Source of the DNA: JAHIQC01 sp964565645
Lineage (GTDB): Bacteria; Actinomycetota; Coriobacteriia; Anaerosomatales; JAHIQC01
Length of the DNA stretch: 64,000 bases
Reading direction: 5' to 3'
Assembly: GCA_964565645.1 (NCBI GenBank)
Contig: CAZMFQ010000006.1
Coordinates: forward strand, 62,001-126,000
In this document: piece after piece, positions 14,115-23,211 of the stretch
Layout of the letters: each line of letters opens with the position of its first letter
How positions within the stretch are numbered: the first letter of the stretch is position 1
Position numbers and translations under genes: made by a program
Notes under the pieces: model-generated
Told to the model about the DNA's origin: nothing
Database searches by the model: none
What the model saw: the letters and a program-made list of their open reading frames with translations, nothing else

Positions 14115-16558
14115 CGCCCTGCGTCGGCGGGGGCGGCCGTGACCCGCGATCTCTCGCGAGACCCTGCGCGGGAGAGCCGCGCCGAGTTCGCCACGACCGC
14201 GATCGAGGAGAGCGCCATCGCTGCGGCCGCGGGGATGGGGCCGAGGCGGCCGCTCACCGCGAGTGGGATGGTCACGAGGTTGTAGCTGAACGCCCACGCG
14301 AGGTTCTGCGCGATGACGCGACGCGACTCCTCGGCGATCGACAACAGCGCGGGCAGCGAGGACAGCGGGGACGCGTCGCCGGCCACGAGCACGACGTCGG
14401 CGCCCCAGACGGCCACGTCGGAGCCGCCCCCTATCGCGATCGCGAGGTCGGCCGCGGCGAGCGCGGCGGCGTCGTTGATGCCGTCGCCCACGAAGCCGAC
14501 GGGACCGGCAGCCGCGAGCCCGTCGAGCACGGCGTCCTTCTCGTGGGGCAGGACGTCGCCATACACCTGCTCGATGCCGAGTCCGCCAGCGACCGCATCA
14601 CACGTCGCCTGCGCGTCACCGCTGACGATGGCGGTGGCGACGCCGCGGGAGTGCAGGGCGGCCACCGTCGCCGCCGCCTCGGGCCTCACCGCGTCGGCGA
14701 AGCGCAGGGCCCCGGCGACCCGGGCGTTCCGGGCCACCCAGATTACGAGTTCGCCGGCCGCGCGCGCCTGTTCCGCCGCCGAGGCGGCCTCCGAGGAGAG
14801 CGCGACGCCCTCGCGCGCCATGAGCGCGTCGCCGCCGACCGCCACCCGGCCTCCGTCCGCCAGCGTGCCCGCGAGACCGAGCCCGGGCGCCCGCTCGATG
14901 TCGGTGGCCGGGTCCCACGCGGCATCGCCGGTGAGTGCCAGGATGGCCGCTGCCACGGGATGCGCCTCGCCGAGTTCGAGGGGGGCAGCGAGCAGCGCGA
15001 GCGCAGTGGCGTCGGTCGGGGCGCCGTCAGGACCGATCGCACCGACGACTGCGGGCAGCCCGCGTGTCAGGGTGCCCGTCTTGTCGAACGCGAGCGTCGC
15101 GATCGACTCGGATCGCTCGAGCGTGGGGCCGCCGCGCACAAGCAGCCCGTGCCGGGCCCCGGCGGCGATCGCGTTGCTCGTTGCGAGCGGCGTGGCGAGC
15201 CCGAGGGCGCACGGGCACGCCACCACGAGCACGGCCACCGCGCGCGTGAGCGCCTCGGCGGCCCCGGTTCCCGTGGCGAGCGAGACGAACGCCGCGCCCA
15301 CCGCGAGCGCGATGACCACGGGCACGAACACGCGCGAGATCCGGTCCACGAGCCGCTGTGTGTTGGACTTGGCGAACACGGCGTCCTCCATGAGTGCGGA
15401 GAGGCGTCCGGAAAGCGTCTCGTCTCCGGTCCGTTCTGCGCGCACCACGAGCAGCGAGCCCAGGTTGAGGGTGCCCGCCCAGACCTCGTCGCCGGGCCGT
15501 TGGGGCGCGGGCAGGGGCTCGCCGGTCAGGCGTGAGCGGTCCACATCCGAGGAGCCCTCGAGTATCGTGCCGTCGACCGGTATACGTTCGCCGGCCCGCA
15601 CCGCCACGAGCATACCGGTGATGACCTGCGCGAGCGGGGTCTTGCGTGCCTGCGCGGTCGTGGCGCCCTCGGGTAGCACCCAGGCCTCCTCGACGGCGCC
15701 CTCGGCGAGCCGACTGAGCGCCCCGCCGGCGTCGCGCGTGCCGACCGCCTCGATCCAGCGGCCGAGGAGCACGATGGCGGTGATCATGGTGGCCGACTCG
15801 AAGTACGTCGGTCCGGAGTCGGAGATGAGCGCCCAGACGCTGTAGAGCCATGCCGACCAGGTTCCGAGCGCCACCAGCGTGTCCATCGTCGCGCGCTTCA
15901 CGCGCGCCGCGCGGACCGCGCCGGCGAGGAACGGCCAGCCGCCGTACAGGAGTACCACCAGGCTCAGCGCGGCTGCGAAGACCTCGAGTGCGCGCTCGGT
16001 GCCGAACACACCGTGCACATACGCGGGGTACAGCACGAACAGCGTGGGCCACATGACCCACATCCCCACCGCCACGGAGACGAAGAATCGCAGGAACACG
16101 TCCTCGACAGCCGCACGCGGGGCGAGCGCCTCGCCGGCGGGGTGCGAGGCGTATCCGAGCACTGAGACGCGCTCCGCGATCTCCTCGGCTGAGACATGGC
16201 GCGGGTCCCACGTCACGCGCGCCATCGAGCCCGCGTAGCTCACCTCGGCGTCGAGCACGCCCGGAAGGTCCATGAGCGCGTCTTCGAGCACGAGGGCGCA
16301 GGACGCGCACCACATGCCGTCGATCGCGAGCGACGCGCGCCGCGCCCCGGCCGCCCCGGCTGCGGCCGCCTTGCGCTCCGAGGCGAGCCGCGTGCGCCCG
16401 CGCCGCGCCTCCGGCGTCGCCAACAGCGACTCGATGCCCGACTCCTCGGCGATGTCCCAGACCCGGTGACAGCCTTTGCAGCAGAACGTGTGGCCGTCCT
16501 CGTGTACAGCTCCGCCGAGGAGCGGGAGCCCGCACAGGTCGCAACTGGCCCCTGCCAT
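14111..16558 (-). CDS. ccoI: Copper P-type ATPase, CcoI/FixI type
   Basis: An 815-residue heavy-metal P1B-ATPase. Residues 6-30 form a Cys-rich metal-binding head (C6, C9, C26, C27, C30) typical of FixI/CcoI. An HMA domain follows with MWCASC (C84, C87), then eight transmembrane helices with the copper motif CPCALGLATP, the phosphorylation site DKTGTLT and the hinge GDGINDAAALAAAD. In cbb3 systems this pump supplies copper to the CcoN active site. It is the last gene of the minus-strand oxidase operon, one base after the SafE-like gene, which strongly supports the CcoI assignment over a general copper efflux pump. Confidence 0.92.
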   Translation of the reverse strand: MAGASCDLCGLPLLGGAVHEDGHTFCCKGCHRVWDIAEESGIESLLATPEARRGRTRLASERKAAAAGAAGARRASLAIDGMWCASCALVLEDALMDLPGVLDAEVSYAGSMARVTWDPRHVSAEEIAERVSVLGYASHPAGEALAPRAAVEDVFLRFFVSVAVGMWVMWPTLFVLYPAYVHGVFGTERALEVFAAALSLVVLLYGGWPFLAGAVRAARVKRATMDTLVALGTWSAWLYSVWALISDSGPTYFESATMITAIVLLGRWIEAVGTRDAGGALSRLAEGAVEEAWVLPEGATTAQARKTPLAQVITGMLVAVRAGERIPVDGTILEGSSDVDRSRLTGEPLPAPQRPGDEVWAGTLNLGSLLVVRAERTGDETLSGRLSALMEDAVFAKSNTQRLVDRISRVFVPVVIALAVGAAFVSLATGTGAAEALTRAVAVLVVACPCALGLATPLATSNAIAAGARHGLLVRGGPTLERSESIATLAFDKTGTLTRGLPAVVGAIGPDGAPTDATALALLAAPLELGEAHPVAAAILALTGDAAWDPATDIERAPGLGLAGTLADGGRVAVGGDALMAREGVALSSEAASAAEQARAAGELVIWVARNARVAGALRFADAVRPEAAATVAALHSRGVATAIVSGDAQATCDAVAGGLGIEQVYGDVLPHEKDAVLDGLAAAGPVGFVGDGINDAAALAAADLAIAIGGGSDVAVWGADVVLVAGDASPLSSLPALLSIAEESRRVIAQNLAWAFSYNLVTIPLAVSGRLGPIPAAAAMALSSIAVVANSARLSRAGSRERSRVTAAPADAGR

Positions 16559-16559
16559 G

Positions 16560-17327
16560 TCAGCCCGCCAGTCCTCGCAGGGTCTGCGCGGCGATCGCGA
16601 GACCGAGTGCGATGATCGCGACCGCCGTGGCGCCGGTGAGCCAGCCGCGCGCCCGCGAGCCCAGAAGCCCGCTCGCTGCGCCGAATCCGGCCAGGGCCGG
16701 CACGGTCCCGATACCGAACGCGAGCATCACTGCGGCGCCGGCGGCCGCGTTGCCGGTCCCGAGCGCGGCCACTTCGACCGGCAGCAACGGGCCGCAGGGT
16801 AGAAGCCCCATGAGCATCCCGAGCGGAAGCGCCCATGGCCACCCGCGCGACGCGAGGGCCGCCGTCGCGCGTCTGAACCACGCGGTGCGGGCGACGGCCC
16901 CGCTCGTCTCCGGCAGGTGCGCGTCGCGCCTCAGGAGCCACGACACGAGCAGCCAGACCCCGGCGATCGCGAGCAGCACGCCGGTCGAGAGTTTGACGTA
17001 CTTCGCGAGCATGGCGGGCGCGAAGGGCCCTTCGAGCGTGCTCAGTCTGCCCAGGCCGCCGAGAAGGCCCAGCAGCGCGCCGATCGCGGCGTAGGTGATC
17101 AGACGGCCGCCGTGGTAGGCCGCCTGGAACAACCACGCTCGACGCGACGCGGCCGCATCGCGGACGCCTGCCGCGCCTCCCGTGAGGCTCACGGCCGCGA
17201 CGAGCGGGCCGCACATCATCAGGCAATGGCCGAAGCCTCCCGAGAGTCCCAAGGCGAGCGCGCTCCAGAGAAGCGCTACCCCCGCGCCCTGGGACAGGGG
17301 CGCGGGGGCGGCGTTGTCCATCACCAT
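16560..17327 (-). CDS. SafE/UreH-like transmembrane protein (cbb3-associated)
   Basis: A 255-residue protein with about six transmembrane helices, of the sulfite exporter TauE/SafE-like (COG2836) family that commonly neighbours cbb3 oxidase assembly genes. Its hallmarks are GLSGGFGHCLMMCGPLV near residue 22, a Cys-rich first helix that could bind metal, and GMLMGLLPCGPLLPV near residue 165, a Pro-Cys repeat of the same motif. A role in copper or thiol handling for the oxidase is inferred from location; the exact function is unproven. The start may be ATG at 17327 or 17321; neither has a strong ribosome site. It sits 16 bases after the preceding small membrane gene. Confidence 0.82.
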   Translation of the reverse strand: MVMDNAAPAPLSQGAGVALLWSALALGLSGGFGHCLMMCGPLVAAVSLTGGAAGVRDAAASRRAWLFQAAYHGGRLITYAAIGALLGLLGGLGRLSTLEGPFAPAMLAKYVKLSTGVLLAIAGVWLLVSWLLRRDAHLPETSGAVARTAWFRRATAALASRGWPWALPLGMLMGLLPCGPLLPVEVAALGTGNAAAGAAVMLAFGIGTVPALAGFGAASGLLGSRARGWLTGATAVAIIALGLAIAAQTLRGLAG

Positions 17328-17343
17328 GTGTCGGTCAGCCGTT

Positions 17344-17637
17344 CTAGTCGACGATGCGGCCCATGTACCAGAACGCGACGTAGCCGACGAGCCACACCAC
17401 GTAGCCCACCACGAGCAGTTTGAAGAACAGCGTGGGCCCGCCATGCGCTTCGGCCAGTCCCTCGGGGTACTCGTCCACCATGCCGATGGGCGAGGGGTGC
17501 GTGTCGCTTTCGGGTATCCGGTCGCCGGTCGCACCGCGGTACCAGGCGTTGGAGACGACGAGGTAGACCGTGGCTATCAGCACGGCCCCGATGCCGAGCC
17601 CCCACAGACCCGCGTAGACCTGTTCCATCACAGGCAT
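17344..17637 (-). CDS. Small membrane protein resembling the CcoP N-terminal domain
   Basis: A 97-residue protein with two transmembrane helices (about residues 10-32 and 70-93) and a hydrophilic link. The segment VDEYPEGLAEAHGGPTLFFKLLVVGYVVWLVGYVAFWYMG looks like the non-haem N-terminal part of CcoP, where a DGI-E-L-N-P-P-W-W stretch precedes a single helix. Here no CxxCH follows, so the haem part is absent. Because the neighbouring CcoO fusion carries four extra haem domains, this may be the detached membrane piece of CcoP. The ATG at 17637 has GAGGAGGG before it and overlaps the end of ccoS by 10 bases. Confidence 0.65.
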   Translation of the reverse strand: MPVMEQVYAGLWGLGIGAVLIATVYLVVSNAWYRGATGDRIPESDTHPSPIGMVDEYPEGLAEAHGGPTLFFKLLVVGYVVWLVGYVAFWYMGRIVD

Positions 17638-17792
17638 AGCGCACCCTCCTCGTCATCGGTCTCGAGCACGATCATCGCATCTTCGGACGGGTGCCTCCAT
17701 TGCCCCGCGGCTATCGACCACGCGAGTGCGAAGGCGGCGCCGATCATGAACGTCACGATCGTGGCCATCATCATATACACGGAGAGATCCAT
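17628..17792 (-). CDS. ccoS: CcoS-like cbb3 oxidase assembly protein
   Basis: A 54-residue single-span protein. It has the CcoS layout: one helix (about residues 8-29) ending FALAWSIAAGQW, then a short acidic tail with DAMIVLETDDEE, matching the AxxSGQ(F/W)DD...LxDDE ending of CcoS proteins. CcoS is needed to insert haem and copper into the CcoN subunit. The ATG at 17792 has AGGAGG before it. It lies 10 bases after the CcoO fusion and overlaps the next gene by 10 bases. Confidence 0.8.
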   Translation of the reverse strand: MDLSVYMMMATIVTFMIGAAFALAWSIAAGQWRHPSEDAMIVLETDDEEGALCL

Positions 17793-17802
17793 CGCAGGCC
17801 TC

Positions 17803-19695
17803 CTATGGCGCCGGTGCTATCGGAGGCAGGCCGACGAGCTGGCGTGTGTAGAACACGACCGCCCATTCCTCCTGCGGCGTCAGTATCAGTTTCCACTCCG
17901 GCATCGCCGTCGGGTGCGTGCCGTCGTCACCGACGACGCCCAGATCGACGCGCCAATACCACCAGCCCTCATCGGCGTTGATGGCGGGGTCCTCGGTGAG
18001 GTTCGCAGGCGTGGGCACGAGCACCTTGCCGTACTCGCCGTCACCCATCGCCTTGGGCCCGTGGCATTCGAGACAGCGCTCCTCGTAGACCTTCTTGCCG
18101 AGTTCGAGCGTCTCGGGCGTGGGCGCGTACGGAGCGGGATCGAGCGCCTGGTAGGCGATCGGCGGGTTGTCGTCGACCTCGTTGGGCTCGGTCGGTTCCT
18201 GGAAGGTCGCGCGCACGTAGGCGATGGCGTTCCAGCGGTCCTCCTCGGAGAGCAGGAGCCTCCACGGCGGCATCGCGGCGTTCCCGATGCCCACGGAGAC
18301 TCGCCAGAACCAGTCGGCGTCTGTCAGCTCGGTCTTCATGCCCGGGTCGGCGAGGTTCGCTGGCAAGGGTACGAGGTTCGCGCCCGACGGACCTTCACCC
18401 TGGCCGGCGTCGCCGTGGCACATGAAGCAACGCTGCAGGTAGATCACGCGCCCCTTCATGACGTCGGCCTCGGCCGGCTGTTTGAGGGACTTGGCCTTCT
18501 CGGGCATCTCCGGATCGGCCGGTTCGGCGGTGGGATCCGGGAAGATCAGTACGTTACGGACGTAGTTCGCGGCGAGCCACAGTTGGCGCTCGTCGAACCA
18601 GGTGTGCCATTGGGGCATGGCACGCATCGGGATCGATTCGCTGATACGCCAGTAGTAATCGGCCGGTTTCCAGTCTTTGTAGACGTCGGTCTCGGCGAAG
18701 TTCGGAGGCGCCGGCACCAGGCCGGCCGCGTCCGGTCCGTCGCCGGTCCCCGCGTAGCCGTGACAGTACGAGCAGTTGGCGACGAAGATGGCCTTGCCCT
18801 CGTCGAGGGTGGTGAGCGTCTGGTCTATGGGATCGGCCACGTCGAACTTCTTGGGGATGTCACCTTCGTCGGTGAAGTGCGGGACCATGTTCACGAACGC
18901 GTTCTGTACGAAGAACTCCACGAGCCAGCGCTCGTCTTCGGACAGCGACTGCTTCCACTGCGGCATGACCGTACCGGGCACACCCTCGCTCACGCGCCAG
19001 AAGAAGAACTGCGCAGGACGCTCGCGGAAGCGCTCGTCGCGCAGGTTCGCCGGCCTTGCGTTGTTGATCATCGCGTACGGGCCGTCACCCTTGCCCGCGC
19101 ATCCGTGGCACGTCAGGCACTTGCGCGCGTAGATCTCCCGACCCTTGTTCCACAGTTCGTCGGCGTCGGCGGCGGAGATGTCGTACGGCGCCTCGAGATC
19201 GACATAGGCTTCGGGGATCATGAGGTCCGTCGAGGCCGTCTCCTTGTTCCCGAGGCGGTTGAGGTAGGCCACGATGGCGTCGAGCTGGTGTTCGGACAGG
19301 TAGGAGAACTGGGGCATGATCGAGTTGGGCGTGAACGCGCGCGGATCCTTCAGGTGCGCCTTCTCCCACTCGTCTCCCCGCTTGAGCCCGATGTTCGCGA
19401 GGTCGGGGCCGGTGCGCAGCGTGCCCAGCTGATGGGGCTGGTCGTACGCGAACTCGCCAGCCTGGCTCTGCCGTGAGGGGGTCACGTCCTTGGGTCGCGT
19501 GAACTGGCTGTGGCAGTACATGCAGCCGTTGCTCACGTACAGGTCGCGCCCCTCGGCCTCAAGCTCGGTGTAGGGGTTGGTGTTGACTGTCGGCTCCGGG
19601 TTGAACACCGCGTAGGGCAGCACCACGACGAACGCCACGACGGAGAGCACCACAGCGAGTCCGCCGATGACGATGAGTTTCGGGGTCATTCTCAT
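17803..19695 (-). CDS. Pentahaem CcoO fusion, cbb3 oxidase cytochrome subunit
   Basis: A 630-residue membrane-anchored cytochrome c. One N-terminal helix (residues 7-30) is followed by a CcoO-type domain with CMYCHSQ (58-64), TRTGPDLANIG-like text, an HLKDPR stretch and the distal Met in SIMPQF. Four further cytochrome c domains follow, with CLTCH (193-197), CSYCH (308-312), CFMCH (423-427) and CLECH (541-545). Each of the four ends in an MP(Q/P/E)W haem-ligand loop. Typical CcoO has one haem and typical CcoP two; here five sit on one chain. It would carry electrons from quinol or periplasmic donors to CcoN. The ATG at 19695 follows GAGAGGAGAG. It lies 16 bases after ccoN in the operon. Confidence 0.9.
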   Translation of the reverse strand: MRMTPKLIVIGGLAVVLSVVAFVVVLPYAVFNPEPTVNTNPYTELEAEGRDLYVSNGCMYCHSQFTRPKDVTPSRQSQAGEFAYDQPHQLGTLRTGPDLANIGLKRGDEWEKAHLKDPRAFTPNSIMPQFSYLSEHQLDAIVAYLNRLGNKETASTDLMIPEAYVDLEAPYDISAADADELWNKGREIYARKCLTCHGCAGKGDGPYAMINNARPANLRDERFRERPAQFFFWRVSEGVPGTVMPQWKQSLSEDERWLVEFFVQNAFVNMVPHFTDEGDIPKKFDVADPIDQTLTTLDEGKAIFVANCSYCHGYAGTGDGPDAAGLVPAPPNFAETDVYKDWKPADYYWRISESIPMRAMPQWHTWFDERQLWLAANYVRNVLIFPDPTAEPADPEMPEKAKSLKQPAEADVMKGRVIYLQRCFMCHGDAGQGEGPSGANLVPLPANLADPGMKTELTDADWFWRVSVGIGNAAMPPWRLLLSEEDRWNAIAYVRATFQEPTEPNEVDDNPPIAYQALDPAPYAPTPETLELGKKVYEERCLECHGPKAMGDGEYGKVLVPTPANLTEDPAINADEGWWYWRVDLGVVGDDGTHPTAMPEWKLILTPQEEWAVVFYTRQLVGLPPIAPAP

Positions 19696-19711
19696 TGCGA
19701 CTCTCCTCTCG

Positions 19712-21124
19712 TCAGGCGCCGGCGGGCGCGGTCGTCGCGGGCTCGGCATCGGCCTTCCGTGCCTCGATGGCGGCCTCGGTGCGCGCTTTGCGCCCCTTGG
19801 CGGTCATGAAGACGTTATAGGCGAAGATGTACTGCGCGATGATGATCATGGTCCCTGTCGCCGCGCGACCGATCCACAGGCCGCGGACCGCGGGCAGGAT
19901 CTGGATCACGGGGATACCCTGGGCGTTCCCGCCGGCCTGGACGAGACCGGCCGCCGTGAGCACCGAGAAGAACCCGATGAAGCCGAGGAACGTGAGCCAC
20001 CAGTGGATCCACGCGAGTCGCTCGCTGTAGATGGTGCAGCCGCACATCCGCGGGAACATGTAGTAGATCGCGGCCCACATGGTGAAGGCCACGAAGCCGA
20101 GGAGCGCGAGGTGCGCGTGGGCGACGCTCCAGTTCGTGAAGTGCACGAACTGGTTGACGTTGCGCAGCGCCTGCAGCGACCCCTGGACGCTCACGAGCAG
20201 GTAGAACGTGGCGCCCGTGACCGCGAACCGCAACGGGATCGAGTAGTACAGCGCCCGCCACGACCCTCGCAGGGTCATGAACGTGTTGATGATGAACGCG
20301 CTCACCGGTATCAGCAGTCCCACCGAACTGACCACCGCCACCGTCTTGAGCCATCCGGGCACGGGAGCCTGGAGGATGTGGTGCGTGCCGACCGCGCTGT
20401 AGAAGAACGCCAGGAACCAAAAGGCCACCAGCGCCAACGTGTAACCGTACAGCGGCTGTTTGATCTCCTTCGGGATGATGTAGTACAGGATCGCGACCGC
20501 GCCTGTCGTGAACCACAGGCCGAGGATGTTGTGGCCGTAGAACCAGCCCCAGATCGCGTCGTTGAGTCCCATCAGGGCCCCCGTGGGCGGCGCCCAGATG
20601 ACGTTGCCGATCGCGAACACGATCGGGAACCAGATGAGTGAGCCCATGATGTACCAGAGGCTGACGTAGAGGTGTTCGACCGTTCGCCCCTTGATGGTCA
20701 TGAAGATGTTGAACGCCGTGGCGAGCAACAGCGCCATGATCACCCAGTCGATGGGCCACGCGAGTTCGGCGTACTCACGCGCCTGCGTGTAGCCCATGGT
20801 CAGCCCGACCACTCCGACGGCCAACCCGATGTTCCAGACCCATGTACAGACGATGCCGAGTGTCTCGGAGTAGACCGGCGAACGCGTCAGGCGTGGCGTG
20901 ATGTAGTACCACGCCGAGACCATCGCCATCGAGAGCCAGCCGAATGCCAGCCCGTTGACGTGCGCCTGACGTATGCGCGGGAACACCAGCCATGGTATAC
21001 CCGCGAAGATGTCCGGCGCGATGAACTCGAGCGCCTGTATCAGGCCCAGCGTGATCGCGAGCAGCAGCCACACGACCGCAGAACCCGCCATCAACCGGGC
21101 TGTCGCGTCTTTGCGATGCTCCAT
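19712..21124 (-). CDS. ccoN: cbb3-type cytochrome c oxidase subunit I
   Basis: A 470-residue polytopic membrane protein of the haem-copper oxidase superfamily, cbb3 class, near the usual length. About twelve helices are visible. Conserved His-containing segments include QAHVNGLAFGWLSM (low-spin haem ligand, near residue 54), GHNILGLWFTTG (copper ligand, near 200), GTHHILQAPVP (near 250) and VHFTNWSVAHAHLALLG (high- and low-spin haem ligands, near 340). It reduces oxygen to water and pumps protons. The ATG at 21124 follows GGAGG. First gene of the minus-strand oxidase and assembly operon running to ccoI. CcoN oxidases have high oxygen affinity, fitting microaerobic life. Confidence 0.93.
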   Translation of the reverse strand: MEHRKDATARLMAGSAVVWLLLAITLGLIQALEFIAPDIFAGIPWLVFPRIRQAHVNGLAFGWLSMAMVSAWYYITPRLTRSPVYSETLGIVCTWVWNIGLAVGVVGLTMGYTQAREYAELAWPIDWVIMALLLATAFNIFMTIKGRTVEHLYVSLWYIMGSLIWFPIVFAIGNVIWAPPTGALMGLNDAIWGWFYGHNILGLWFTTGAVAILYYIIPKEIKQPLYGYTLALVAFWFLAFFYSAVGTHHILQAPVPGWLKTVAVVSSVGLLIPVSAFIINTFMTLRGSWRALYYSIPLRFAVTGATFYLLVSVQGSLQALRNVNQFVHFTNWSVAHAHLALLGFVAFTMWAAIYYMFPRMCGCTIYSERLAWIHWWLTFLGFIGFFSVLTAAGLVQAGGNAQGIPVIQILPAVRGLWIGRAATGTMIIIAQYIFAYNVFMTAKGRKARTEAAIEARKADAEPATTAPAGA

Positions 21125-21287
21125 CCTGCCTCCACTCCCTCGTTGCCGCCCCGGGGCGCTCCCGAATCCGGACGCCGTGCATCCCAGTCGCCGACGTCCG
21201 GAAGCGACCCATGGTGAACCGATACCCGAAGCGGTGCGGGGTCTATCCGGCGAACCGGCGGGCGGCCGCCTTCGTCCCATAGAAGGC

Positions 21288-21316
21288 TTGGACCGAGGGC
21301 GGTCGGGCGATATACC
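21288..21316 (+). promoter_or_regulatory. Promoter of the META lipoprotein gene
   Basis: TTGGAC (21288-21293) and TATACC (21311-21316) are 17 bases apart, 30 bases before the start codon. A 10-base palindrome, GGAGTACTCC (21322-21331), lies near the expected transcription start and may be an operator or leader hairpin. Confidence 0.6.
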
Positions 21317-21345
21317 CGTCAGGAGTACTCCCGTTAGGAGGGCAC

Positions 21346-21777
21346 ATGCCTTCGAGGACCACATGGGCACGCCTCGCGGCGGCCGCGATGCTCGTCATGC
21401 TCGCCACCGGGTGTGCGGGCGCGAAGGAGGACCCTTCGATGCTGGAGGGGCGAGAGTGGAAGGCCGTCGAGGTCCGGGAAGCCGGGGGAGGGCTCGTACC
21501 CGTGCCCGCCGACGTGACGGTCTCGGCGCGGTTCGCCGAGGCGCGGGTCAGCGGAAGCGGAGGCGTCAACAGTTACGGCGGCGCGTACACGGTGTCCGGC
21601 TCCAATCAGATCGCGATCGGCCCCGTGAACGCGACGCTCATGGCCGGACCTGAGCCGGCGATGTCCGTCGAATCGGCGTACTTCGCGGCGCTCGAGACGG
21701 CGACCCGCTATCGCGTCACGGCGGACACCCTCGAACTGCTCGACGAGTCCGCCACGGTCTATGTGCGGTTCGAGTGA
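21346..21777 (+). CDS. META domain lipoprotein
   Basis: A 143-residue lipoprotein. The signal peptide ends in a lipobox, LATGC, so Cys23 would be lipidated after cleavage. The mature part is one META domain (HslJ-like): LEGREWKAVEV, then SGSGGVNSYGGAYTVSGSNQIAIGPVNATLMAG, where the family consensus has a G-C-N-xY-G-x-Y motif, here with Ser in the usual Cys position. META domains are found in heat-induced and envelope stress proteins; the biochemical task is not known. AGGAGGG lies before the ATG. It diverges from the oxidase operon and its end nearly meets the convergent aminotransferase gene. Confidence 0.83.
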   Translation: MPSRTTWARLAAAAMLVMLATGCAGAKEDPSMLEGREWKAVEVREAGGGLVPVPADVTVSARFAEARVSGSGGVNSYGGAYTVSGSNQIAIGPVNATLMAGPEPAMSVESAYFAALETATRYRVTADTLELLDESATVYVRFE

Positions 21778-21783
21778 GCCGGC

Positions 21784-23211
21784 TCAGATCTCCTCGGCGG
21801 GCCTGTCTCTGAGGCCCGAGCAGAACTCGCGGAACCGCCAGACGTCGGCGAAGTCCGATGCGATGCCGAGCGAGACACGGATCGTGTTGGGGACCTTGCC
21901 GGTGGCGTCGGATATCAGCCGCTGACAGTCCTTCAGGGTGACCGGGACGTCCGTGAAGCAGCTCGACATCTCGTCGGGCGTGATGTCGTGCGCGACCTCG
22001 CCGTCGCCCGGATTGCAGAAGCAGCCCGTCCGCACGCTGATCGAGTGCTCGCCGGCCAGTCCCTCGATGCGGTAGACGTCGTAGACGGCCCCGTCGGGGT
22101 CCAGCAGGTAGAAGGCGATGGTCGCTCCGCGCCGGTCCATCGTTTCGGGTCCGAACACGCGGAACATGGGCGCGCCGTTGGTGTGACGTTGCTCGGCCAT
22201 GGCCGAGAGCAGCCAGCTCGCGAGCGACTCCACGCGGGCATGGACGGCCTCGATGCCGACGCGCTCGAGATGCTCCAGCCCGATGCGCACCGCGGGCAGG
22301 CCGAGGTAGTCGACCGTACCGTCCTCGAATCCCGTGTGCCCGTCGGCCAGGTGGTACCAGCCGTCGCCCTGAACGCTCGCGAGCGTGATCGTACCGCCCG
22401 CGAACCACGGTCTGCGGAGCTTGGCGAGGGCCTCGTGGCGGGCGATGAGCGCCCCGGCGCCGGTCGGGTAGCCGAACATCTTGTAGAACGAGATCGGCAC
22501 GTACTCGGGCTTCACGGCGGAAAGGTCGAGGCGGTTCGTGGGCACGAACGCCGCGCAGTCGAGCAGGACGTCCCAGCCGAGCGCCTGGGCCTCGGCCACC
22601 CACTCGAGCGGGTGCTGCACGCCCGAGAAGTTGCTCTGCGCGGGGTAGGCGAACAGGCGGTGCTCGCAGATGGTCGGGGCTTCGAGTCCTCGGCGGACGA
22701 GGTCCTCGTCGAGGCGGAGCTCCGGTTTGCGGACCGGCACGTAGGTGACCTCGGCGCCTCCCCGGCGTGCGAACTCACGGATGCCGTTGACGGAGTTGTG
22801 GTTGTCGTAGCTCACGAGGTAGCACGAGCCCGACTCGAACGGGTAGGACTCGCCGATAAGCTTGAGCGCGCCGCTCGCATTCATGGTGAAGACCACGTCG
22901 TACTCGGCGGGGTCCGCGTTGAAGTACTCCAGGACCTTGCCGCGCGCGTCCTCGACCAGGGCGGTGGCCGCGAGCGAGGTGGGGTTGTGCGAGTGCGGAT
23001 TGCCGAAGACCCCGCGCGCGAGCAGATCGTGGTGACGGGCAAGCTGCGACGCGGCGTACAGGCCGCCGCCGGTGTAGTCGAGGTAGGTGTGGCCCGACTC
23101 ATCGAGACGCGCGTACTCGGTCGCTCGGAGCGAATCGGGTGACGCGGCCTCATAGCCGGGATGGTCGGCGAGGAATGCCGCGAGCGCGCGGTCGTAGGTC
23201 TCAGAATGCAT
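21784..23211 (-). CDS. Class V aminotransferase, molybdenum cofactor sulfurase-like
   Basis: A 475-residue PLP enzyme of aminotransferase class V, related to cysteine desulfurases. The PLP lysine is in SFYKMFGYPTGAGALI (about residue 235), the strand before it has VLLDCAAFVPTN, and the C-terminal RTGCFCNPGDGE holds the reactive Cys in the loop where MoCo sulfurases have GCFCNPG. The N-terminal TYLDYTGGGLY and NPHSHNPTS also match that group. It would move sulfur from cysteine to a metal cofactor or other acceptor. No MOSC domain is attached. The ATG at 23211 is chosen because GGAG lies six bases before it. It diverges from arcA. Its true acceptor is unknown. Confidence 0.8.
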   Translation of the reverse strand: MHSETYDRALAAFLADHPGYEAASPDSLRATEYARLDESGHTYLDYTGGGLYAASQLARHHDLLARGVFGNPHSHNPTSLAATALVEDARGKVLEYFNADPAEYDVVFTMNASGALKLIGESYPFESGSCYLVSYDNHNSVNGIREFARRGGAEVTYVPVRKPELRLDEDLVRRGLEAPTICEHRLFAYPAQSNFSGVQHPLEWVAEAQALGWDVLLDCAAFVPTNRLDLSAVKPEYVPISFYKMFGYPTGAGALIARHEALAKLRRPWFAGGTITLASVQGDGWYHLADGHTGFEDGTVDYLGLPAVRIGLEHLERVGIEAVHARVESLASWLLSAMAEQRHTNGAPMFRVFGPETMDRRGATIAFYLLDPDGAVYDVYRIEGLAGEHSISVRTGCFCNPGDGEVAHDITPDEMSSCFTDVPVTLKDCQRLISDATGKVPNTIRVSLGIASDFADVWRFREFCSGLRDRPAEEI

